Source of the DNA: Skeletonema tropicum
Taxonomy: Eukaryota; Bacillariophyta; Thalassiosirophyceae; Thalassiosirales; Thalassiosiraceae
Assembly (NCBI GenBank): GCA_037178625.1
Contig: CM074128.1
Span: 4,898,001-4,962,000, forward strand
Direction: 5' to 3'
Length of the DNA stretch: 64,000 nucleotides
The translations under genes and the position numbers were made by a program. This document shows positions 31,422 to 39,192 of the stretch, piece after piece; within the stretch, counting starts at the first letter, position 1, and each line of letters opens with the position of its first letter. The notes under the pieces were generated by a model. The model was not told the DNA's origin, made no database searches, and worked only from the letters and a program-made list of their open reading frames with translations.

Positions 31422-31955
31422 ATGAAGACATCCGCTCTAACCATCGCTGCATGTGCAGCCGCAATCTCCCAAACATATGCATTCACCACCCCCGCCCTCT
31501 CAATAACAAATCGAGCAGCATCATCCACATCCACACCATCCTCCTCACTCGACATGTTCTCCGGCGGAGCACTCGACATCGAAGAAGAAGAAGACGACGA
31601 AAAACGCGACCAAATGGAACAATACGCCAAAGCCATGGGAATGTCCGTAGAAGAATACCAGCTGGGCATGAACGCGCGAGTAAAGATGGAAACGGCCATT
31701 AATGATTTACGTGTGATTGGTGGAGATGCTGCCAATGGTGTCACTGTTGAGAGAGATGGCAATATGCCACCGAGGCATTTGGTTGTGACTATTACTGAGG
31801 AGGGGAAGGCCAAGGGGAAGGAGGCGTTGGAGGGGTTGATTGTTGAGGCGTTGAAGAGTGCGGCGGATAAGAGTAAGGTTGGGAGGGATCAGGCGCAGAA
31901 GGATATGATGACTTATATTTCGGATAGTATGAAGAAGATGGGAATGAATGGATAA
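31422..31955 (+). CDS. Plastid-targeted YbaB/EbfC-like nucleoid-associated protein, 177 aa
   Basis: The ATG at 31422 (AACCATGAAG) starts a signal peptide (MKTSALTIAACAAAISQTYA) followed by FTTPALSITNRAASSTST. The A-F junction with Ser/Thr-rich transit sequence is the bipartite plastid signal of diatoms. The mature part has an acidic linker and then a helix (RVKMETAINDLRVIGGDAAN). A segment GVTVERDGNMPPRHLVVTIT and helices EALEGLIVEALKSAADKSK and QKDMMTYISDSMKKMGM follow. This helix-strand-helix order and the G-x-V-x-V...E-L-I-V-x-A-x-x-x-A pattern match the bacterial YbaB/EbfC DNA-binding family, which has plastid members. It probably coats plastid DNA; family assignment is by pattern only. 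Confidence 0.7.
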   Translation: MKTSALTIAACAAAISQTYAFTTPALSITNRAASSTSTPSSSLDMFSGGALDIEEEEDDEKRDQMEQYAKAMGMSVEEYQLGMNARVKMETAINDLRVIGGDAANGVTVERDGNMPPRHLVVTITEEGKAKGKEALEGLIVEALKSAADKSKVGRDQAQKDMMTYISDSMKKMGMNG

Positions 31956-32039
31956 GCTGATGTGTTGTGTTTGGCTGTACTTTGTCTGCGACTCGGCTGG
32001 TATATATAGGTAGGGAATGGAGTCTTGTCTTGCATGTAT

Positions 32040-32340
32040 AGCATCGTAGTGCTCACAGATAGGTAAAGACGAGCAGGCAGAATACCTTAACATTAAAATT
32101 CTTCTTGATTCCTTTAGAAAAGTTGTACAAGCAATTGTTCGATTGCTCACTTTGTCTGTATTTGTCTCCTATTGTGCTTATCATGTAAATGAATATTGCA
32201 CAGCATCGTAAGTAGCTCGCAAATAGGTAAAGATGAGTAAACCAGGATACCTAACTCTAAGCTTCTTCTTGATTCTTTTAGAAAAGTAGTTGAAGAAACA
32301 TGCGAAATTGTTCATTTTCCTCATATCATATGTCTCCTCC
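32040..32340. repeat. Diverged tandem duplication (about 160 bp)
   Basis: AGCATCGTA-GTGCTC/AGCTCGCA then AATAGGTAAAGA occurs at 32040 and 32202. Both copies continue through ATACCT, CTTCTTGATT and TTTAGAAAAGT to a TGTCTCCT end. It follows the 3' end of the YbaB-like gene, so part may be its 3' UTR. Confidence 0.75.
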
Positions 32341-32937
32341 TCTCATGCAGGTGATGGATTTCGGGAGCATAGGCTAGAAGATTGTCTCTCCACCACCGAC
32401 TTCAGCGGAGCATGAAAGCTGTGGCTGAAGAGCTTTTTCAGTGGACCATGAAAAAGGAAAAAGAGGATAGCATCATAACCCAACTGCATCTATATCAATA
32501 ATACAAGAAGTGGCTTCGCGAAAGATCTTTGCCAAGCGGAAATCACGCTTGCTGCAGTATGCAGCGCGTAGACACATGAACCAGGCATCTCTTGTGTGCA
32601 AGCACAGCGTTAAGGTCAAAGAGTTCATTTCTAACATTAATTACAAGGCCAAATTCATTGCGCAATAAAATGAAACTCCATCTTGATATCGCCGTAATCA
32701 TCGGTGGCGTATACTTGATCTATTTTTTCTAGCCGTATTCCCTCGAATAATAAGCCAATTTCTATCAGAGAAAAAGTCAACCTCTTGGACAATATGCCTC
32801 AAAGGCATGAATTCGAATCATCCGGCCCACTATTCCCGCAGAATATATTTCATTCCCCCACATAATTCACCAAGCGCCACACCCTACCCCATAACAATCA
32901 AATTCCCCCACAATTCTGAGTCAGACCCAACAAAAAC
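32341..32937. other. Intergenic, nothing recognised
   Basis: No open frame of note, no repeat, and no structured RNA that I can support. The right end is the 3' flank of the small plastid protein. Confidence 0.4.
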
Positions 32938-33237
32938 TTATTTCGCCGCATAAAGAGCAATCAACCCAGCAATAAACGGAGCCGAAATTCCCACAAGACC
33001 CATAATCGCAATAGGGATCTTCTCCTCATCACTCATTTTATCCGTATTAGTCGAGAAGAATTCATCCGGTTCAGTCTCACGTGTGAGCTTCTTACGTTCT
33101 TGTTCTCCGCCTAATTGGTAGATTTGGGTTGTGGTGGATGGAGCGGTGCGGGAGGATGTGAGGACGTGGGATGATTGGGGGGCGAAGGCGGAGGCCATGG
33201 CGATGATGGCGAGGAGTGGTAAGAGGGAGCGAATCAT
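32938..33237 (-). CDS. Small plastid-targeted single-span membrane protein, 99 aa
   Basis: The N-terminus MIRSLLPLLAIIAMASAFAP is a signal peptide ending in the canonical ASAFAP cleavage motif of diatom plastid precursors, followed by a Ser/Thr-rich transit stretch (about 20-40). The mature region is short and charged (ERKKLTRETEPDEFFSTNTD), ending in one membrane helix (IPIAIMGLVGISAPFIAGLI, residues 75-95) and AAK. Size and layout are those of low-molecular-weight thylakoid proteins such as small photosystem subunits. I cannot match it to a named subunit. Confidence 0.75.
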   Translation of the reverse strand: MIRSLLPLLAIIAMASAFAPQSSHVLTSSRTAPSTTTQIYQLGGEQERKKLTRETEPDEFFSTNTDKMSDEEKIPIAIMGLVGISAPFIAGLIALYAAK

Positions 33238-33676
33238 TGTTGATATTGAATGGGTATAGCAGATAGCAGATATGAGTGTAGTGACACCTGTTGTGATTTG
33301 TGAAGTTGGCTAGTGCCTGCACTTTGGTCCATGTTGACAGCGTGTCATTCTCAGAAGGAAGGAAGGTGACGTGTTCTCGCTATTACCGAGATTGTGTGTA
33401 GGAGCATTCCTGAGCATTCGAGAGTGGCGCAGAGATTCCGTAGGAAATCTGAATTGAGATTGGCATCGGGCGTGCGTACTAAATAACCTAAGCTCCAGAC
33501 AAAGTGCAAAGTGCTATGTAAGAAGTGCTTAAGTGCAACATGATGAGGCAATGACAATGAGGAAGACTAGATAAGCAGCGAGTACACCATAGCAGCAGCA
33601 AGAGCTTCAGTAGGCAGTGATAACAGCAAGCAAAGCATCAGTAGCCTACCGTAGCAAAGACGTTGATGATGTCAAC
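33238..33676. other. Intergenic, nothing recognised
   Basis: It should hold the promoter of the small plastid protein on the left and the 5' flank of the RING/Sel1/MYND pseudogene on the right. Only unsupported short frames occur. Confidence 0.4.
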
Positions 33677-34950
33677 ATGACCGATGACGATAAAGAGCAG
33701 CAACTGAAAGTGAAAATTGCATCTCAGAAGGCAGCAATTGCTGATCTTCCATCACTACGAAGTATAGTTGAAGAAACTGGATTGACATCACCAGAGACGA
33801 AAGCAAGGGCACAACTTATCAAAGAGCTATCGGACAATGAAGAAAAGCTCGAGCTACTGATTGAATCGAAGCGTGTGGCTGCTGTTATCTGTCTTCAAGA
33901 CGAGCTGCATCCTCCTCTCAATTCTGAGGATTGTCCCATATGTCTCGAAACAATCAAACACGTGAATTCCGAAACTGCTGCTCGATTTCATTGCTGCGGC
34001 GGTTGGATGTGCAGGTAGTGTATAGACAAACGCAAATCTCATTTCGAGAGAGAGGGTTTCGATGAGGGTTTTCGTAACAAGTGTCCTTTTTGTCGAGAAG
34101 AGATGTATGGGAAAGATGACTGTAAGAAAGATGGGAGACAAAGGTATTGGAGCATTCAAACAGAGGGAGGGCATGGGCGCAGACGAAGATTGGAGCATGG
34201 TACTCTAATGAAGTGGTGGATAAAAAGTTCGGCATTCCTTTCGATAAAGAAAAGGGGTTACACTTCTTGAAGCAAGCTGCAGATCAGCGTGATTCGGATG
34301 CAATACTGGGGATGGCGCTGTGGTTCTTCTCGCCTGAACGGGACGAATCGAAACATATGTATTATTTGAAAGAGGCGGCAGACCTTGGACATCCCTTCGC
34401 ACAGAGAGTGTTGGGCGAGACTTATGACAGTCAGGATAAGAGACGTCTTCATTACATCACGCCTGCAGCAAGTCAGGGCGATACCCGTGCTTGCGTTGTG
34501 TTAGGTAATTTGTTTATGGATGCTGAATGCGGTTTGAATAGATCATTGATCCATGGAAAACGCTACAATGAAGAATATTTCTAAGATATAACAAATGAAA
34601 GAGACGCCGCTCTTTCTGCCTTGCAATTATTGAAAGCAATTCATGAGCTTGGTTGTCAGCGGTATGAAAATATCTTGGAAATACCTGGTCATAGTTCAAT
34701 CCCAAAATCTTTATTCTGGGCTCGAAGAGTGCCAAAAGGTGAGATGTCACTAGTGACAAATCATGCGACCAGGTGGAAATCAGTGATAGAGAACATGATA
34801 CAGTGTCACTGTGCAAACTGCAGGAAGGAGGAAGGATGTCATTCATTCATGCGATGTTCAAGATGTTTAGGAGCGTGGTACTGTGGAAAGGAATGCCAAG
34901 TGCAACACTGGAAGGCTGGACACAAGATAGATTGTATCAAGAAGAAATGA
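33677..34950 (+). pseudogene. RING-like / Sel1 / MYND protein, broken in three places
   Basis: From the ATG at 33677 the frame has a helical N-terminus (TKARAQLIKELSDNEEKLEL in SPETKARAQ...) and a RING-like start, CPICLETIKH...FHCCGGWMCR, then a stop (TAG) at 34016-34018 just before the next cysteine. The frame resumes with CIDKR and CPFCREEMYG. A shift near 34150 moves to the frame with Sel1-like repeats (AWAQTKIGAWYSNEVVDKKFG, then HFLKQAADQRDSDAILGMAL, YYLKEAADLGHPFAQRVLGE). Another stop is at 34582-34584. The same frame then ends in a MYND zinc finger (CHCANCRKEE, MRCSRCLGAWYCGKECQVQH, HKIDC). Such proteins are ubiquitin-ligase or scaffold candidates in diatoms; this copy is disabled. A related broken copy lies at 63446-64000. 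Confidence 0.82.
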
Positions 34951-35264
34951 TGATCATATCGGTATGAGTACGTTTCTATGATGTTAGCAATCTCAGTTTG
35001 TACGAAGCATGAGTCAGCATTTTTGAAGAAAGAGAAACTTGGACGAAATCATGGTACATTACAAGTAGTATTCAAATAACGACATCCTGCTCAAATGGAA
35101 GGAAGTGATAATATGTTGAACCAGGATGAAGAGAACTGCGGTAGTGGCACCTACAAATGGTGTTGGACTGGTGGATGGAGATGGAGGGACGATTATTTGT
35201 GCATACGGAACTGTACTGGCAATGGAGACACCGCATGTGCAACGTGTCCCTTACTTCCCACACT
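34951..35264. other. Left flank of the tandem array
   Basis: Unique sequence with no homology to the array unit. Homology to later units starts at about 35265 (AAGAGAGAGGG). No gene is supported. Confidence 0.5.
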
Positions 35265-36072
35265 AAGAGAGAGGGTGATGGAGCAGGAAAGAAGAGAAAA
35301 ATGCTTTCTCGGGATCGCGGCAACATGCATCGGAGGTCATTTTTAAAATTTCATCTACTCTCACTTCCTTCCGGTCGGGCAGTAGTGTAGGTTTTGGTAT
35401 CATCGAAATGTCCTCATTTGAAACTCGCCTGAATAAGCTACTATCTGTATTGTATTTCGCAAGTCTTTGATGAAATAAGTCGGTGTCTTAACATTCCCCT
35501 TCCGTTCTAGCTCGTAGATGAGGATACTTGCCCTCACCTTCATTCCTTGCTTTGTTGCAGCAGAGGCAGGTAAATGATGACTGTACAAGAGGCGCTTCCC
35601 CCCTCAACACGCATCACGATGTTTACTATAAGCGCAGCGGACTGCAGGCCATGTTTCTAAAGGTATAGCAGTGCGAGCATCCAAAGATTCCTGCGTCATA
35701 GTACATACGATTACGATTCAATACACTACTTTTTGAGACAAGATTCTTTTTTATTGATACGATATTACCATCACGGCATCCTGGTGCATTATCAGACCCA
35801 TCGCCTTCATTGGATGACGGAAGAAAGATATTATATCAGCCAACGAATACAGTAAGGCACTTGATAGAATATGTGTGGTATCCGTCGACTACGTACAAAA
35901 ATTAAGACGTGTATCTTGCGAACCACATGACAAAATCTGATCATGTGCTTGCTAAGTATCACATGACGAGTCATGAAATGACACATGACCACACACTCTT
36001 TCATCACGCAGAAACGTAGAGAGATCACCTCATAAATCGATTATCAATCGTTTGTTTACAACTGTTATCAAC

Positions 36073-37653
36073 ATGTTCGCCATCGTCGCCTTTGTCGTCG
36101 CCTTCGCCGCCGTTGCCTTCGCAATGGTGTCACCAGATATGTGTTTGGATCTTCTGGTGTGGGTTTTCCATCCAAACAACTCGTGGTACTCGTTGGATCA
36201 TGCTCTTCACATGATCAATGTTGCCATCGTCACCGCGATGTGGACTATGATCCCCACCCTGATCTTAGTCGATAGAGTGCTGTCCGTCCGCACCTATCTT
36301 GGCAAGTTATTTGTCATCGCAACGTGGGTTACATCTCTTTTTGTCATCGAAGAGATCTGTAACATCGAACTTCTCAGTCCAGAGTTGTTCATAGCAGTAC
36401 TTGTTGTTGCCGCAATGTATCTGCTCGCCTTCCTCAGATTCCCATTGATGATCAAGATTGTCTTCCTCTTGAGTCGCCGCATCATGGGACTTATTCTCCG
36501 GACTTTCAGTTTCGTCACCCGCCTGATTGTCAACTCCATCCGTTTGATAATAGCTCCGCTAGTTCTACAGATGTTGGTAAAAGACTTCCTCCAAGTCATG
36601 CCTACCAATCTTCCTATATTTGGATTGATTGTAGTTGTAGTTGTTGGATCCTCCTCCGCCATACTATTGTATGAGATCCTTCAGCTTGCCCTACGCGGGT
36701 TCGATGTACTCACTGATGCTATCGCATCAAACATCGTTCATCTTCCTCCCGCCGATACATCGGAATCTTCCGACTATATCGCCCGTCTCCCGCTAGTGTT
36801 ACACGTCTCTTGGGCGCAAGATGTTGTTAGTGGACAGATTGTGTCAATGAAGGAAGCTGGTAGACGTACCGCTTTCAGGAAGCTTTGTTCCATGGTGGAT
36901 GGAAATTACGAGAAGCAATGGAGAGCCCGGCGCGCTCTAAAGGGACTCGTTCCACTCATGAAACGCTTCAGGAGGAACCACCCTCTACGCCTTAGACGCT
37001 GGAGTGACTTCGAGTTGATGTTCAGAGAGTGTAAATTCTATGAGCAAGGTATTGACATGATCTTTCTTGAAATGAAGCTTCGGGCCGAATTTCTCCCTAC
37101 CCCATCGTTGACAATCGTCCAACGCACATGGGAAGATGCGGTATTTGACGATGCTGACATCGTGATTCAGGAAGCAGCTGTTGAACCTATTGGTGCACGG
37201 GCACAGGAAGAAGCTGATGCTATGCCTCGAATCGAAGAGGAAGATCGACTTGTTGAAGCAGCGGTAGAAGTGCTGGCAGCGGAGGAGCCAGTAGCGTTCG
37301 ATCAGCCGGATGCTATGGAGGAGAGGGAGCTCATCGAGGAAGCAGCTGTTGAACCTATTGGTGCACGGGCACAGGAAGAAGCTGATGCTATGCCTCGAAT
37401 CGAAGAGGAAGATCGACTTGTTGAAGCAGCGGTAGAAGTGCTGGCAGCGGAGGAGCCAGTAGCGTTCGAGCAGCCGGATGCTATGGAGGAGAGGGAGCAA
37501 GAGGAAGATGTTCCTGCACCTAGTGTGAAGCGCCGTCGCAGGAGGAGCGAGGTTGCGAAACTCAGTTCTGAATTGGGTAGCTACTGGGTAACCCCAAGTC
37601 GTCCTAGGAGGGGGGCAAGAGTCCGTCGGCAACCGGAGAGATACAAGCCCTAG
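36073..37653 (+). CDS. Array membrane protein, copy 1, 526 aa
   Basis: I recognise no family. From the ATG at 36073 there are about six hydrophobic segments in the first 220 residues: 1-19 (MFAIVAFVVAFAAVAFAMV), about 45-66, 76-94, 108-150, 155-180 and 185-215. After a soluble region (about 220-365) come two perfect 56-residue acidic repeats (EAAVEPIGARAQEEADAMPR..., starting at 37171 and 37339), then a basic tail KRRRRRSE and RRGARVRRQPERYKP. This start is preferred because it is shared by all copies; here the further-upstream ATG reaches a stop before it. Differences from copies 2-4 include an Arg for Ser and a Phe for Leu near residues 312 and 324. The high conservation of an open frame argues for a real gene, but recent duplication would give the same picture. 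Confidence 0.72.
   Translation: MFAIVAFVVAFAAVAFAMVSPDMCLDLLVWVFHPNNSWYSLDHALHMINVAIVTAMWTMIPTLILVDRVLSVRTYLGKLFVIATWVTSLFVIEEICNIELLSPELFIAVLVVAAMYLLAFLRFPLMIKIVFLLSRRIMGLILRTFSFVTRLIVNSIRLIIAPLVLQMLVKDFLQVMPTNLPIFGLIVVVVVGSSSAILLYEILQLALRGFDVLTDAIASNIVHLPPADTSESSDYIARLPLVLHVSWAQDVVSGQIVSMKEAGRRTAFRKLCSMVDGNYEKQWRARRALKGLVPLMKRFRRNHPLRLRRWSDFELMFRECKFYEQGIDMIFLEMKLRAEFLPTPSLTIVQRTWEDAVFDDADIVIQEAAVEPIGARAQEEADAMPRIEEEDRLVEAAVEVLAAEEPVAFDQPDAMEERELIEEAAVEPIGARAQEEADAMPRIEEEDRLVEAAVEVLAAEEPVAFEQPDAMEEREQEEDVPAPSVKRRRRRSEVAKLSSELGSYWVTPSRPRRGARVRRQPERYKP
37171..37506 (+). repeat. Intragenic 168-bp (56-codon) tandem repeat, two copies
   Basis: The two 168-bp copies in the coding region (37171 and 37339) are almost identical: one Asp/Glu change (QPDAMEE context) and a different end (ELIE versus EQEE). 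The same pair is present in copies 2-4 and in the partial fifth copy, so the duplication predates the array. Confidence 0.9.
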
Positions 37654-37866
37654 CGAGTATTCTCTAGTGAGGGTGGAGAGGTGGAAAAGAAGTGTGGTGT
37701 TTCGGATTGTTGGCTATGCACGTGGTCGCTGATTTGTCAGGGCCATCACTGTATTTGCAGTGCTGAAGATCAAGTAGGTGTGCCTTGCTGAGTTGAAGAG
37801 GGATTGGGCTTCTTTTTTGGATGTGGTGTGCTTGTTTGGGACCTTATATTCATATCCTGTTTGATT

Positions 37867-38338
37867 CTTGCTTTGAGGCGTATTGCTCGTTCGTGGTTGT
37901 ATCCCCCGAGGGCCGCCATTGTCTGTTTGATTGTCCTTTGTCTGATTGTCCTTTGTTTGATTGTCCTGTTTGATTGTCCTTCATTATCCTTCATTGAGTT
38001 CGAGTGGGCTGGTTTTGGAGCGGAGAGGTACGTTTCGAGTTTCCTATTTACTTTATGCTTGCTTTTCTACTTTGCTTCTTCCCTAACAACAACTTTTATC
38101 TTTCTTCTTCTTTCTTAGAGATTGGGCTTGTTCGTTCCGTTTTCTATCCTTTGATTGTTGCTGCTTGAGGTGTATTGCTTGTTCGCGGTTGTATTCCCCG
38201 AGGGCCACCATTTTCTGTTTGATTGTCCTTTGTTTGATTGTCCTTGTTTGATTGTCCTTTGTTTGATTGTCCTGTTTGAATCCTTCATTACCTTTCATTT
38301 CATTTCTTTTTCGGTGGGCTGGTTTTGGAGAGGGGGAG
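37867..38338 (+). repeat. Duplicated exon-intron block with TTTGATTGTCC minisatellite (unit 1)
   Basis: TTGAGGCGTATTGCTCGTTC near 37872 recurs with changes near 38165. Each copy is followed by CCCCGAGGGCC-CCATT-TCTG, a run of TTTGATTGTCC(TTTG) units, GGGCTGGTTTTGGAG and an intron donor GTACGTTTCGAG or GTAAGTTTCGAG. The second block has one fewer minisatellite unit than in units 2-4 (about four against five). Equivalents start near 44125, 51096 and 57389. Confidence 0.8.
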
Positions 38339-38961
38339 GTAAGTTTCGAGTTTCCAAAACGATGTGCGCTTGCTTTTCTACTTTAACTTTACTTCTTTGC
38401 TAACAACAACTCTCGACTTTGCTCGTTTTTGTTTCTATCTCATCCAGGTGGAAAGGATGGAGGGTGTTGTTAGCTGCGGGAGTTGACAGGATGGAGTTTG
38501 GGCCGAGGTTCTTTGGTGGGTTCGCTAGTGTTGTTTGCTTTTTACTACGATTGTTCATTAACTCCTTCTTCTTTTTGTTTTCTATCTCTACATTCATCAG
38601 GTCTGAAGGGCGGGTCGTACATGTCAGCTGGCGGTGGGATAGGATGATCGGGTTCTGAGTTTCGGATGGGTTCGAGTCGGTGAGAATGGTTGGGATGTAG
38701 TTGATTGTGTGCTATGACTTTTGTTTTCGTTCGTCTCCTCCGGTGGTGCCTGATCAACTCTGTCGGGGGTTCTCACACACTAACATTGCTTCTTCCTTTT
38801 CCTCTCACTTAGTACGAGCAGCGATGAGTCGGTTCGAATTGGGGGAGGTACGTTTCCTTGTTGCATGATTTGTGCTTCACTTTTCGGTTCACTTAACGAT
38901 GCTTGTTTCATTAACACAAATTCTCTCTTCTATAATCTTTTCTATCTCAACATCCACTTAG
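38028..38961 (+). other. Chain of five candidate introns downstream of the membrane gene (unit 1)
   Basis: Candidate introns: 38028-38118 (GTACGT...TTCTTAG), 38339-38447 (GTAAGT...CATCCAG), 38516-38600 (GTGGGT...CATCAG), 38680-38812 (GTGAGA...CACTTAG) and 38848-38961 (GTACGT...CACTTAG). Each has CTAAC or TTAAC 20-45 bases before the acceptor and a pyrimidine-rich tract. Intervening exons are 220, 68, 79 and 35 bp. The spliced product has no long reading frame that I could find, because the minisatellite and TGA/TAG codons break it. It could be the 3' UTR of the membrane-protein gene, a separate long non-coding RNA, or a decayed gene. Confidence 0.6.
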
Positions 38962-39023
38962 TACGAGCGGGGTGCGGATTGCGGGTTGGAGAGATCGGGG
39001 AGTTGGATCTGGAGGAATGATGA

Positions 39024-39192
39024 TATCAGTAACCAGGCTGATCGGCATGTTCTTTCGCCCCATATCAGTAACCAGGCTGATCGGCACGTTCTTTCGCCTT
39101 TATCTGGAGGAATGATGGTATCAGTAACCAGGCTGATCGGCATGTTCTTTTGCCCATATCAGTAACCAGGCTGATCGGCACGTTCTTTTGCC
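39024..39192 (+). repeat. Four copies of a ~37-bp repeat with ATCAG/CTGAT stem (unit 1)
   Basis: TATCAGTAACCAGGCTGATC followed by GGCAYGTTCTTTYGCC starts at 39024, 39063, 39119 and 39157. Each contains a 5-bp inverted repeat ATCAG...CTGAT. Spacers are variable (a TTATCTGGAGGAATGATGG insert precedes the third). The short minus-strand frames here are by-products of the repeat. Confidence 0.9.

Noticed and set aside
36294..36662. 122-residue minus-strand frame opposite the membrane helices, in all units
   Set aside because: It mirrors the hydrophobic coding strand (antisense of Val/Ile/Leu codons gives Asn/Asp/Lys-rich sequence) and has no start context or domain.
36985..37632. 215-residue minus-strand open frame opposite the membrane-protein C-terminus, present in every unit
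   Set aside because: It is an antisense shadow of the repetitive acidic coding region. It duplicates exactly with the 168-bp repeat, has no recognisable domain, and follows the codon pattern of the plus-strand gene.
39024..39192. CRISPR-like look of the regularly spaced 37-bp repeats
   Set aside because: There are only four repeats, spacers are tiny and not diverse, no cas genes are present, and the context is eukaryotic with spliceosomal introns.
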